Source of the DNA: Theobroma cacao
Lineage: Eukaryota; Streptophyta; Magnoliopsida; Malvales; Malvaceae
NCBI RefSeq assembly: GCF_000208745.1
Contig: NC_030853.1
Location: 18,750,924-18,814,923, forward strand
DNA length: 64,000 bases
Reading direction: 5' to 3'
Numbering within the stretch: position 1 is the first letter of the stretch; every line of letters starts with the position of its first letter. The notes beneath the pieces were generated by a model. That model worked only from the letters and a program-made list of their open reading frames with translations. It made no database searches and was not told where the DNA came from. This document shows, piece after piece, positions 45,094-57,116 of this stretch. The translations under genes and the position numbers were made by a program.

Positions 45094-45236
45094 CATTTGA
45101 CTGAGTAAAGTTTGAACTTAAGCATGCATTACATTGATTCAAACTGGAAGCACTATTATCTACCTATCTTTGTGCATTTGTTGCTGATGTTTATCAAATA
45201 GGAAAGTTTTTTTATGTTTATCAAATTAGGAAGCAC

Positions 45237-45261
45237 TTATATATATATATATATATATATG
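45237..45261. repeat. (AT)n microsatellite
   Basis: Eleven to twelve AT repeats. Confidence 0.9.
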
Positions 45262-45354
45262 TATTTATTGTATATGTAAAAAAAAAGTAGAAATTATGCA
45301 TCTAAATTTATTTCAACAAAATACATGAACAACCAAAAAGGTATAAGAACTTAC

Positions 45355-45474
45355 CTCATTATTTTTGAGCTCATTATACACATCCTCAGGAGTCCATAAT
45401 CGAATGCGTTCTTCAGGCCTTACGGATTCTAAACGAACAACAAACCTATGCTAGGAGATTTTAGGCTTTTTACA
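45355..45474 (-). other. Exon-like open segment with a consensus 5' splice site
   Basis: On the minus strand the frame continues from the LINE fragment below, through one TAG, into HRFVVRLESVRPEERIRLW and TPEDVYNELKNNE, then meets GAG|GTAAGT at 45354. The wording does not fit the LINE protein. Copy 1 (1086-1147) keeps the same frame with mild substitutions (YVVHLESIRP) and has Trp where this copy has TAG. It could be the end of an old host exon joined to LINE DNA. I do not recognise the protein. Confidence 0.35.
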
Positions 45475-45900
45475 AACCAAGCAGTCCCAAGTGGTACTAG
45501 TATGCGTAAACTCTAGACTCGAGACCAAGCTCACTACTTCATGTTGTTTCACTGATTCAGGAAGAGTGATACTGGAAAGGCCATTCTGTACTTCCAGAAA
45601 AGCACTAGAATGAGCCATGGGCCAATTCGAATTCCCTTCTCTTATTAACAGATCAGTAATTTTAGTTTTTTCGTAAATGAGGCTTCTACCATACTTGCTA
45701 AGCAAAAGGCCACTAGAATGCCAGTTTTCATGCCACAAGAAAGTAGTGTCGCCATTCCTGGTAGAGTAGCTTGAGTAAAGACCTGGCTGTATCCATCCCT
45801 CAACTTCAAGATCTTCCTCCAATGCCAGCTACAAATATTTAGAGTTTTGACTTGCCAACAGCTCTTGTTTAAGAAGCTACATACCCACCCAAGCTGCACA
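45451..45900 (-). pseudogene. LINE ORF2 zf-RVT region fragment (copy 2)
   Basis: Minus strand: VCSFLNKSCWQVKTLNICSW, then WHWRKILKLRDG, a frame change, and RNGDTTFLWHENWHSSGLLL, SKYGRSLIYEKTKITDLLI and GNSNWPMAHSSAFLEVQNGL. This is the order found just before the zinc-binding zf-RVT domain of plant LINE ORF2 proteins (WRKLLKLR, G..T.FW.DNWHP.GPL). The reverse transcriptase core is absent, so it is a short remnant. Confidence 0.7.
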
Positions 45901-45904
45901 AACA

Positions 45905-46643
45905 GAGCCTTTTTAAAAGGATAACTAAATGAAATTTTAAAAGATTTTTTAATTAAATTATTATTTTATATATTGACAATAATATTAAAATGTTAATATA
46001 TATTTATTATTTTTTATTTGATTAATTAATTTCTTTAAATATAGCCTAATGAGAGAGGACTAAGGAATCTTGAAACCCTACTTATGGAATTTAAATGGTC
46101 ATAATCTAATAGTGATTCTTTTAAATTTTTGCATAAGATTCTAAAAGAAAAATGAAAATTAGATTTATTGGTGTTAGTCAACTAGCTTCCCCCTTCCCAA
46201 AGGCCCAAAACAGATGGCAATCCTTACCTTAGGTGTAGAATTATGATCCAAATTCAGAATTATTTGGACCCAAGAGTTTTCAGACCTTTAATGGTTAGGC
46301 TTTCTTCTTTGGGAAAAACTTAAGCTAACTCTTTTATTGGCCCATATTTCCATGATCCTCATTTCTCTTTGCATCTCAATGCTCCAAAAATCTTTAAATA
46401 ACAAAACACACCCCTTCACTATCATAGGGCAGCCGAAGCAAAAAGAAGCTCAAAACAAAACATTATAGTCAGACAAGGTTTAAGAAGGGTTTAAGGCGGC
46501 TGCTGCTTCCCTTTCTCTATATTACTTGACTCTCTCTATGAATTTTATTTTTTCTTCAGATGTTATTTTCTCAAACCCATTTTCTTGTCTCACAAAATTT
46601 GCCCAAAAATCCCACTTCATTTTCAGTTTCACCATTTATTTCA
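45905..46643. other. AT-rich non-coding stretch of the duplicated segment (copy 2)
   Basis: Collinear with 19441-20185. No gene. TAATT at 46644-46648 is the left TSD of copia B. Confidence 0.6.
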
Positions 46644-46648
46644 TAATT

Positions 46649-47450
46649 TGTTGGTGCAAATGGGGTTTAGATGAAATTTAAGAACCAACAAAATTGACTT
46701 GAAGGCGAGCCTTTCGATGGATTCTATCTTTAAGACTTATTTCGCCCCCACCACTCTGTATACAAAAGAGAATAATGCGAATAGCCTTAGGGATACAATG
46801 AAGCCAACGTCTAACTTCGTCTTGCACTTTACGAGAGTAGACAACTAGATACATCTGAGGGCTTGTAAAGTTGTTCGACCTTAGAGTCTACTTTCTATAG
46901 CAAGTAGATTATAAGGAATTTGGACCTTTTTGTAGTTGATGGAAGCTTAAGTGTTTATGTTAATAGAACAAAACACTTTTCTTGCTCTTGATTTTTCTGC
47001 TCTTGTTTTGTTTTTAATTTGATGTCTTAAAATGGTTGACAACAAGCCCTTTATATAGGCTTGCAAGTGTCTTTTCTTCAAGGACACAACCCTTTCATTA
47101 AGGCACCATTTTGTCTAAAAGACATCTTTACATTTTACAAGACACAACCTTTGAATAAAGGTATTGCTTCAATAATCATCTTATGAAAAGACAACTATTC
47201 ATTCTATAAAACATAATCTTTAAGTTATAATTTGAAACAATAACTTTTCATATTTAACTTTTGAGCTATGGTGTTTTTTCAATTTGTCTCATAACCTTTG
47301 GATGTCATTTTACCAAGACACATAACTATTCACATGAAAACCTACTTACAATCCAATAGTCATATTATGTCACTTTATGTGACGGAACTTTTGAGCTAAT
47401 ATAGCTTTTCATTATGTGACATAATCTTTGATTTTAAAAATACACCAACA
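46649..47450 (-). repeat. Copia B 3' LTR
   Basis: 802 bases with intact TGTTGGTG and CACCAACA ends. Minus-strand TATATAAA at 47050-47057. Confidence 0.92.
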
Positions 47451-47993
47451 ATTGCCCACCATTTTCACAATTTTCAAATACCAACAACTTTGGGAATCTT
47501 GTGCATAAATGAAGGTATCTCACAGATTTGAACCTTTACTTAGTAAGTGTGGTTGGTTCGAGTCTAAATTGAGCGGTTGACCAAGCATTGAACCATCGAT
47601 TCTTCATTTGACTAGTTGGGCCACTAAACACACACAAGCTTCCTTGCTCATTTTGTATCTAGTTTTGCCAACACGTTTTATGGCCTTGTGTTTTGCATCC
47701 ATTCATAAGTGTTATTAGAGTCAAGCCTTTAGGTCCTAGAAGCAGCCACACTTCCACTCACATAGGTAGCTCCCATCGAAAGTACTCCATAATTATACTT
47801 CAACATATACATGTTATGGGTCTATTAAGAACTTTTGTTCAACCTTACCTTACACATTACCGGAACCAAGCACTATACATCTTGGGATGAAAAATATAAA
47901 TTAGTGCTTGCAATCATCCATTTGGTAGATGGTCAATGCCCAAGACTTACAAGTCAGCCATAAGCGTCGAGGTAAACTCCCACCATTGGAGAT

Positions 47994-48470
47994 TTAGTTG
48001 ATAAGCTTGAGACCCATCCCTCTTGAGGTCTTTATTACCAAGTCCTTGTTTAGACTTTTAGTAAACGAATCTGCTAAATTTTCACAAGACCTCACATAAC
48101 TTATAGTGACTATATCATCGCTAATTCTTTGTCTTACAATGCTATGTCGAAGTCCAATATATTGACTCTTTCCATTGTATGTTGGATTATATGCCTTTGA
48201 TACAATTGCTTCATTGTCACAATATATCAAGATTGGTGCCATTAGTTTAGGCCACAACGGAATTTCATAAAGTAAATCTCTCAACCATTCCGCTTCTTAG
48301 GTGACGATGCTAAAGCTATAAATTCAACCGCCATAGTGGAGTCTACTTGACAAGATTGTTTCTTAGAACCCCAAGAAACATCACCCTCACTAATTGTAAA
48401 AATCCAACCAATCGTAGAAGTATGATCCGTTCTATTTGAGTTTCAACTAGCATTTGTATACCCTTCTAAA
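47994..48470 (-). pseudogene. Copia B RNase H
   Basis: Minus-strand blocks SWGSKKQSCQ-type bases near 48350, MRDLLYEIPLWPKLMAPILI, YCDNEAIVSKAYNPTYNGKS and QRISDDIVTISYVRSCENLA with DSFTKSL. This end is longer than in copy A, which stops earlier. A stop falls near 48290. Confidence 0.85.
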
Positions 48471-48472
48471 AC

Positions 48473-49460
48473 TTAAGGAAAACCTAAATAACAAATGTCA
48501 TAATTCTTTGTACTCTTTAAGTATCTTAGAACTCTATGAACAACATACCAATGTTCTTTACTTGGATTACTTGTAAATTGACTTAACATCTCAACCGCAA
48601 AAGCAATATTCGGCCTTGTACAGAGCGGAGCATACATTAGGCATCCAATCACATTTGCATATCCATTTTGTGCTATTGGCTTGTGTTTGTTAGGTACAAG
48701 CTTTAGATTAGAATCATAAGGCATAGACATTGGCATACAATCTGACTTACCATACTTTATTACAATCTTTTCAATGTAATAAGATTGAGACAATGTTAGG
48801 CCATTATTGTCTCTCATTATTCTTATACCAAGAATAATATCCGTCGCACCCATATCTTTCATGTCAAAATTCTATGACAAATACCTCTTTATGTTCTCCA
48901 CTTGTTTTAAATCAGTACCAAAGATTAACATGTCATCTACATATAGACAAATGATGACACCTCTACCATTATGGAACTTACTATAGACACATTTGTCAGA
49001 TTGATTGATTTTGTAACCATTAGCTAATACAACTTCATCAAACTTTTGATGTCATTGTTTAGGCGCTTGTTTTAATCCATACAAGGATTTTACAAGCTTA
49101 CATACTTTCCTTTCTTGACTAGGAAAGACAAACCCTTCAAGTTGTTCCATATACACCTTTTCATCTAACTCACCATTTAGGAATGCTATTTTAACATCTA
49201 CCTGGTGAATTACTATCTTTTGTATAGATGCAAGTGCTACAAGCACTCTATTTATAGCTATTCTTGCTATCGGCACATATGTATCAAAATAATCAACACC
49301 TTTCTTTTATTTAAAGCCTTTTTCCACTAACCTTGCTTTAAACTTATCTATGGTTCCATCAACTTTCATTTTCTTTTTGAAAATCCACTTACAGCTTATT
49401 GGCTTGGAACCTGGTGGAAGGTCTACCAACTTCCACGTTTTGTTTCTCATTATCGAGTCT
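48473..49460 (-). pseudogene. Copia B reverse transcriptase, YVDD kept
   Basis: Minus strand: [40 protein letters not shown] and SLYGLKQAPKQ (49052-49276). The catalytic CLYVDDMLIFG follows at about 48920-48955. After a frame break come MKDMGATDIILGIRIMRDNN, YIEKIVIKYGKSDCMPMSMP and GCLMYAPLCTRPNIAFAVEM. Unlike copy A the catalytic YVDD is intact, but stops before and after it prevent a full protein. Confidence 0.87.
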
Positions 49461-49489
49461 ATCTCATCTTGTATTGTTTCTCTCTAAAA

Positions 49490-50767
49490 TGAAGCACCTT
49501 GAGACTTAATTGCCTCCTCATAAGTTTGAGGATCACCTTCACCTTCTACATTAAGTAGTAAGGTAAGTATTCACATGTTTTTTCTCTTGTACCTTCTATT
49601 AAGTACATGAGAAAATCGGATTCATATGTCTTTGCTCTTTTAATTCTTTTACTTTTTCGAAGCTCAATAGTTTTCTCACCATTTCTGAAAGTTTATCGCT
49701 TTTTGTTACTAGGTCTTTGGATCTTAGAATTGAATTAAACCTTGTTTCATCAAAGATAACGTCTCTTAATTTTATGACTATATTAATGAAATATGAATCA
49801 TTGGGCTCTATCACCATGAAAGGATCAGCATATCCTATAATTATACATTTAATTCCTCTTTCACCCAATTTCCTTTTTTTTGGTTCGGGAATTCTTATTA
49901 TGGCTTGACATCCCTAAACTCTTAAATAATTAAAGTTTGGCTTTCTTCCTTTCCATAGCTCATAAAGAGTAGTTTTACTCCTTTTGTTTGAGATTCTATT
50001 TAGTATATGACAAGGCGTTAATAAGGTTTCACCCCAAAATCCTTTTCCCAAATCTAAATTAGAAAACAAAGCATTGACCATTTCTATAAGAACTTGATTC
50101 TTACGTTTTGCTACACTATTTTATTATGGTGTGTATGAAACAGTAATCTCATGAATAATACTAGTGGACTCAAAATACTTGGGATCATTATATTCACCTC
50201 CTCTGTCACTTCGTAAACATTTGATAACCAATTCACAATACAATTCAATTTCTTTTTTATAAAATCTAAATTTCTCCATTGCTTCATCTTTAGTATGAAA
50301 TAAGTAAACATAGCAATATCTAGAAAAGTCTTCTATAAATGTTATGAAGTACTTCTTTCTACCAATAAATGGAGTACTATGCATGTCACAAACATCAAAA
50401 TGTATTAATGCAAGTAATTTGGAGTTTTTTTTTACCTTAAGAAATGAGCTTCTTCTTATTTTTGTAGCCATGCATGTCTTGCACATGTCATTATTTACAT
50501 CAATATTGGGTATTAACTCTAATTTAGCCATATCATGCATTCTTCTATAATGAACATGACCTAATCTATTATGCCATAAATTAGACAAAGTTGTTTTATT
50601 ATCATGAACATTAAACGAGGCATCAATATAAATAGAACTAGTAATATTCTTATTAATATTAAGTTTGAACATGTTTTCACAAAAATATCCATTTTCTATA
50701 TATTGTCCACCTTTTGTAAGAATGAACTTATCTACTTCAAATGCTAATTTAAAACTATACTTATTCA
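49490..50767 (-). pseudogene. Copia B integrase and linker to RT
   Basis: From 50767: LWHNRLGHVHYRRMHDMAKL with the HH pair and CKTCMATK with the CC pair, then IHFDVCDMHSTPFIGRKKYF, FIEDFSRYCYVYLF and CLRSDRGGEYND. The E-containing end is shifted out of frame near 50124. Downstream, FNAKTRFNSI-type remains and KVKELKEQ follow to about 49600. The solo LTR at 50768 cuts the upstream side. Confidence 0.85.
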
Positions 50768-52137
50768 TGTCAGTTAAAATTCTACTACGCAAGTATACGT
50801 ATTGAATAGATAGTATATTAGTAAGTAGAGTATCGATCCCATAGGGAATTGATCTAAAACTTTACCAAGTACTAAAATTAGAACAATTTAATCTTATCCA
50901 AATAATCAAAATTAATTAATTAACTAAAATTAAAACCAACAAGAAAAATCAAATATAATAATAACTAAAAAATATCAAATCAAACAAGCCTAGGATTAAA
51001 ATATCCCTCACACTTCATCTAAATCTTACCTCTATTCCTTAACTTATTTCAATGGGTTGAATTGCTAACCTAGAGTCCTAAATTATTTATAAGGGTCTTT
51101 CGACTCATCTTATAAAAATATATATTTTAACCAAAACACTATATCCCTATGTGAATTGGAATTAAAACAGACTCATTAAGTTCAAGCTCTAATTTGGCTA
51201 CATATGGCCTATAGATATATCCCTATCCTATACGCAAATCAATTAATATGATCAACTCCCTTTCCCAAGTTTGTTTAGGGTCCTAGATCAATTTAATTGG
51301 TGGCCAAGCAATTAAAAGCATTAAGAACAAATTGGAATAAACTATTCAAATCCCATTAAAAATAAGTAAGAAAGAGATTAAAAACTTAGATTACATGTGA
51401 GTTGAATTGCAATTCTATAAAAAGAAAATTACGTACTCACAATTGCAAAATAAAATAATATTGTAATAAATTCAACCATTGAAAGTAACAAAAACAATAA
51501 AAGCCAAGGAAGAAAACAAAACAATATTTGCTCCCTTTATCTCCAAGTTTCAGCCTCAACTTCTAGTTTCTTGAATCTCCCAAAAGCTCTTCTCTAATAT
51601 TGTTAAACATATCCTATTTATACTAATAGACTTAACCTAAAGTTCCTTAAGTTGACCTAGGATTTAATTGGGCTTAAAAGTGTAGTAAAAGGCCCAAAAA
51701 TCAATTATCAATCTTTACAAATTTCCATTCCCGATACAATACATTCAGCCCTTTATGATACGATTTTCTCTATCTTCGAAGCAGAACTGAGCAAAGTGAT
51801 CCTCCTAAAAGTTGTAGCTCTAAGAATCGCATCATTTGGAGTTTTGTAGCTCGAGATATGGCCAAAATACTAAAGCATATGCAAGCAGATTCTGGGTCTT
51901 TCAACCCCTTACTTTCCAAAATTAAACCTAATCACTTTTAATCCTACAAAAGAAATATAAAAACTAATAAATAATAACCAAATTATAAGGAATAACATAA
52001 AATTAAAATAACTAACTTTAAAGTAACCTAATTATAAAAACAACTAAAAATAAGTAAATTATTTTTGAAAATTGAGGACTTAGCTAATATTTCATAACAA
52101 AATTGGACTAAAATAATTCTATAAAATAGAATTATCA
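50768..52137 (-). mobile_element. Solo LTR of the Athila-like family nested in copia B
   Basis: Plus-strand ends TGTCAGTTAAAATTC and AGAATTATCA, i.e. TGATAATTC...TTTTAACTGACA on the minus strand, with perfect 5-bp TSD ATTCA at 50763-50767 and 52138-52142. It aligns with the LTRs of the element at 23200-31163 over its whole 1370 bases. The matching place in copia A (about 32280) has a single ATTCA and no insert. No internal DNA is left, so it arose by LTR-LTR recombination. Confidence 0.93.
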
Positions 52138-52142
52138 ATTCA

Positions 52143-52690
52143 ACAAACCACCTGATACAAGATTCTTTCTAACTTCTAATACAAAATAAACATTGTTTAG
52201 TACAAGTATTTTTCTAGAAGTAAACATAAGTTCCACGGTGCCTTTTCCTTTCACTTGTGTAGTGGAGGAATTTCCCATATATAGCACAATTCCATCCTTA
52301 ACTGCTTCCAATGTCTTAAAAAAACTCTTGCCGTTGTGTACATGATTAGTTGCACTAGTGTCAATCCACCATGCTCTATCATGTTGGAGAAGATTGACCT
52401 TAAAAACCATAACCACAAATTTATTGTTGTTCACACCTTATGTCTTGTTTTTCAAAAGTTTACATTTCGCCTTAAAGTGTCCAAGTTTGTTATAATGAAA
52501 ATATGACCCCTTTTTGTTCCTTTTGATCTCATGAGTTTTGTCATTCATACCCACAGAATGTTTTCTTTTGTTGCGTGAGATCGACTTATTTGATAATTTG
52601 TGTTCCATCACATGGACCTTTGTAGTCTCAAGATTCTTTTCATTAGAATCCTTTTCTTTTTCATCTTGCTTGACTTCTTCTTGTTTGTGA
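52143..52690 (-). pseudogene. Copia B zinc knuckle and protease
   Basis: Minus strand: WWIDTSATNHVHNGKSFFKT (family normally D-S/T-G) and LYMGNSSTTQVKGKGTVELM, then LEVRKNLVSGGLLN, where the solo LTR interrupts. The zinc knuckle bases upstream (52480-52510) are altered and no longer read cleanly. Confidence 0.8.
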
Positions 52691-53290
52691 TAGTCTTCTT
52701 CTATTCAAAAATGATTACCAAGGTCTTTGAGAGACATTTCTTCTTTTTCATGTTTTAGAGTTTTCTTAATGTCTCTCCATGAAGGGGGGAAACTTATCAA
52801 TTATTAAAGATACCATAATAGCTTCGTCCATTTTAGGACCATATTGCTTAAAGCTATTTAGAATGCGCTCAAGCTCATGCAATTGCTCTATAACATTTTG
52901 TAATTATTGAAACGATTAACTAGAAATTTTTTGCTACTTGCATCTTCAACCATGTATCTTGCTTCCAATTTGTCCTAAAGTTGTTTTGCATTAGCTTCAT
53001 TCTGGTACGCATCGAACAATGCATCCGACATTCCATTAAGAATGTGTCCCATGCATATGTAGTCATCATTATTCCATTTTTGCCTCAAACGAATTTTATC
53101 CATGGATTCTTCACTGCCTTCTTCATTTGGTCTTAGTGTATCTAGAACATAAGCGACATTAAGAGTTGTAAGGAGGAAGTGTTTTTTTTTTCTCCATCGA
53201 ATAAATTTTCCTCCTTCAAAGAGATCTAACTTGACAATGTTGGTAGCCATATCTTTAAGTGAAGCCATTTTGAATACCACAAAAATAAGT
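52691..53290 (-). pseudogene. Copia B gag
   Basis: ATG at 53280 or 53268 (MASLKDMATNIVKLDLFEGG), then FIRWRKKKHFLLTTLNVAYV, NNDDYICMGHILNGMSDALF and DAYQNEANAKQL, stop. The UBN2-like second half continues in other frames to about 52690 with small deletions. Equivalent to 32744-33420. Confidence 0.85.
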
Positions 53291-53298
53291 CTTAAAAT

Positions 53299-54104
53299 TA
53301 TTGGTGCAAATGGGTTTTAGAAGGAATTTAAGAACCAACAAAATTAACTTCAGGGCGAGCATTTCAATAGACTCTATCTTTAAGACTTATTTCCCTCCCC
53401 CACCTCGTCACTCGGTATGTAAAGGGAAATAATGCAAATAGCCTTAGGGATACAATGAAACCAACATCTAATTTTGACTTACACTTTACGAGAGTAGACT
53501 GCTAAATATACCTGAGGGATTGCAAAGTTGTTCAACCTTAGAGTCTACTTTCTGCAACAAGTAGATTATAAGGAATTTGGACGTTTTTGTAGTTGATGGA
53601 AACTTAAGTGTTTATGTTAATAGAACATAATACTTTCTTGCTCTTAACTTTTCTGCTCTTGTTTTATTTTCGATTTGATGTCTCAAAATGGTTGACAACA
53701 AGCCTTATATATAGGCTTGCAAGTGTCTCTTCTTCAAGGACACAACCCTTTCATTAAAGTATCATTTTGTCTAAAAGACATCTTTATATTTTACAAGACA
53801 CAACCTGGATAAATGTATTGTTTCAATAATCATCTTATGAAAAGATAACTATTCATTCCATAAAACATAATCTTTGAGTTATAATTTGAAACAATAACTT
53901 TTCATATTTAACTTTTGAGCTATGGTGTTCTTTCAATTTGTCTCATAATCTTTTGATGTCATTTTACCAAGAGACATAACCATTAACATGAAAACCCACC
54001 TACAATTTAATAATCACATTATGTCACTTTATGTGATATAACCTTTGAGCTAAGATAGCTTTTCACTATATGACATAATCTTTGATATTAAAAATACACC
54101 AACA
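53299..54104 (-). repeat. Copia B 5' LTR
   Basis: 806 bases; the inner end reads TATTGGTG (mutated), the outer end ACACCAACA. Followed by TSD TAATT. Confidence 0.92.
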
Positions 54105-54139
54105 TAATTTGATGTCCATCATCAAAACCCCATTAATTT

Positions 54140-57111
54140 TGTCAAGCTCGACCTTATAAAATACTTGCCATGTCATTCATGTGATTGACAATATGTTTGC
54201 ATACTTGGAAAGCCCCGAAAAATTGTCAAAAGTCGATATTGTACTAAATGGTACTATTAAGTTGAATTAAGCCTCGAACTAGTCTAAATAGAGATCTTAA
54301 GATGAAATTGAGAATTTTAAAACACCAGAATGACTTAAAATGATGATTTGGAGTTCGAGGGCTGAATTGGAGTCAATTTGGAATTTTTATGTTCTAAGGG
54401 TAAAATGGTAATTTTGTCACTCGACGACAGAATGAAAATTTTTAGAAAAGGTTTTGATCAAATTTGACTCATTGAAGTATGATTTGAGTTTGAAAGGTGA
54501 AAATTTAAATTCTGACATTTTTGGAGTCCTAGGGGCAAAACGGTAATTTTACAAGTTTACAGGGGCAAAGTTGAAATTTTAGAATTTTACACCACCTAAC
54601 ACTTGTCATGCCCATGGATTTCAGCTATTAACATTTTACATTGTGGATACTTGGAACATTTTATATGGTGGAGAGAGATTGCTTAATGGGTAAGTATTAC
54701 ACATAGACCAATGGAAACATGCCATGTGTCAAGCTTGGATTATTCTAGAATTTCCTTGCAAAATCTATTTAAAACTCTCTTAGTCTCACCCATATGGCCG
54801 CCCAAAGCATGAAGTGAAGAGGAAAGGAAAGAACACAAACCCTAGGTGGGAAAATTAAAGAAAAAGTGTGGGATTTCAAGGGATTAAGCTAATAAAGGTA
54901 AAATTTTGTGATTTTATCTTGTGATTTACACTACCCATGCTTTCTTTTTCATTTTCCATGCTTAGAACTCAAGTTTGCATGATGAACCCATGTTGGCCGA
55001 ATTTGAGAGGAGAGGTTTTGAGCATTGATTTTGCTAGATTTCAAGCTAATTAAGTGTTTTTGGTTGTTTGGTAATGGAAAGTATGAAAATCTAGCAAGGA
55101 ATCACTTTGTTCTTCACAAACCCACAAGAGGCCGAATTTTCTAGGGAGGATATTGAGGCTGAAATTTATGATATTTCATCATATTTTGGTGGTATTTAAT
55201 GATTGGTGATGCTAGAAATTTAATGGGAAATTTTGGCATGAAAATCTGAATTTTTACTTAATGTATAGACATGTGCGATTTATGGTTCGGACTGATAAAT
55301 TGAATCATATTCACAGTCATTGAGGTATTTTAAGTATAATTGGAGTGTAAAAAGTGAAAGAAATCGATTTGAAATTAAATTAGAGGTTTTAGCCAAATTA
55401 CACCGAGAATAGTACAAATTAGATCGAATACCGTATTTAAACAGCTATTCGGACATTTTGCATCACATTTCGTGCATTCATATAGATTTATAGAGCCTGA
55501 AATAGTTTATGATAAATTGACACAATTTATTGAAATTCGTGTCACGTATGATGTATAGGTGATGAGCTCTCTAACAAGGGTAAAGAGATTGTGCTCGAAA
55601 ATCGAGAATAGGAGTATATCGAACTCCTAGTACAGTGAGTAACCTTACTATCATCTTAATTATCTAAAGTGGTTTTTATCCGATTTTGTATTTTATGGAA
55701 AATGAGGTTAAATGATAAATTTTAGGTTTTATAAATAAAATGGGATTAAATGAAATGATTTTATAAATTGTCTTGAAATTTAATGATGGCTTTGAAAATA
55801 GAGTAATTGGAGACCATTTGATGTATTGTGAATTTATGTTTCTAATGGATTGGCTTATGATAATATTGGCATGAATGGTTAATTGGCAAATGTGCTGGAA
55901 ATGTATGAATTATTGATTTACCTTGAGAGGCTGTAAAATAAAATAATTGTCATGTCATGCTATTGTAAATTTTATTGAATTTGTGGATTATATATTAATT
56001 AGTCACTACAGTATGGGGTTTCTATGGACCAGCCTTTTAGAGGGGCACGGTAAACCCTATTATATTCTTACCTCGATCGGAGAGGCGCGTAGGGTATCTC
56101 TTGGGATAAAGTTTAGGGTTCACTTTACGCTAAACCACCATGTGAGGGAGAACTCAGCCAACGTCAAGGAACGGCTATGTTTTCTAAATAAAAACATGAT
56201 TATGCGTACATAACTTTTTAACAGTCTTGGCGGACTCGGTTAGATGCCCAGCGCAAGGTATCACCGAGTACGAGTTTTGGTACGAGCCAAATTTTTAAGA
56301 AATTCATAAGCCATGTTGATTACTCGATTTATATGAATTGATTTTATTTGGTTGAAATGAGTTGAAAGGTAATGAAATTACAGTATGATGACTTATTTTA
56401 ATTGTCTCCATTTACTCAACTTTAAATGGTTTAGATGGTATCTGTTTACTCACTAGGATTTTATAATCTCACCACCCTCGTTTTCAACCATTTCAGGCCC
56501 GAGGTAGCTTATGGATCGCAGATATTGTCAGGGATTATAGTCGGCTTTACTACTCCAAAAACTATAGGTTTACTGCCTTTGTGCACTTTTGTTTTTTATG
56601 GGCCCACGAGTTACTGTAAAGTAAATTTCATATCCCGGTTATCTGTATTATAGTACATATGAATTTATTTAGCTTTTACATTACAAAAAATTATTTACCG
56701 ATGACTCTATAAATATTGTTTTACAAGAAATTAGAATATTTTATTGAATATTTTTATTTTATTCAAATAGTTGCAATATCATTTTTAATAAATATTTTAG
56801 ATATCCAAATTTATTTTAAATCATGAAATATGTGCTTTCCACTCATCTACTACATTTTTAGTCGGGTTCGAAAAATTTCGAGAAAAAATGACGTAAACGC
56901 CCTTATGAGGCGAAATTATTTTTTCACAGTTTTGAAAGGGAAAAAGCTTAAAATTCTTTAAAAACGAGGTTTGACGATGATTACTCATAGGGGAGATGAG
57001 AAAAATGGTACTAAAGCCTTACGGGGTTCCGGTTGGCACTCCGGGTAACGAATGTCTTCCAGAACGTCGCGGCGGTTGTCACAGGCTCGAGGAGAGTACC
57101 GGGTCATGACA
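54140..57111 (+). mobile_element. Gypsy solo LTR, ~3 kb
   Basis: Ends TGTCAAGCTCGACC and GGGTCATGACA with 5-bp TSD AATTT at 54135-54139 and 57112-57116. Copy 1 (near 34270) reads AACCCCGTTAATTTCTTC without the insert, the exact empty site. The first kilobase resembles the LTR at 62921-64000, including repeated GGTAAAATGGTAATTTTG(T/C)CAC-type blocks, so the two are related gypsy families (Tekay/Del-like by association). No coding. A TATTTAAA box at 54767-54774 precedes the start-like region with CCCATATGGCCGCC. Orientation is by similarity to 62921. Confidence 0.92.
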
Positions 57112-57116
57112 AATTT

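Larger units (their letters stand above)
46649..54104 (-). mobile_element. Ty1/copia LTR retrotransposon B (copy of A in the second duplicate)
   Basis: LTRs 46649-47450 and 53299-54104, TSD TAATT at 46644-46648 and 54105-54109. Gene order on the minus strand is gag, protease, integrase, RT, RNase H. A solo LTR (50768-52137) is nested between protease and integrase. Without it the element is about 6.1 kb, like A without its insert. It carries its own set of frame breaks. Confidence 0.93.

Noticed and set aside
54140..57111. A gene in the 3-kb block (frames at 55947-56213 and 56435-56653)
   Set aside because: TSD and empty site show the block is a solo LTR; the frames have no domain.
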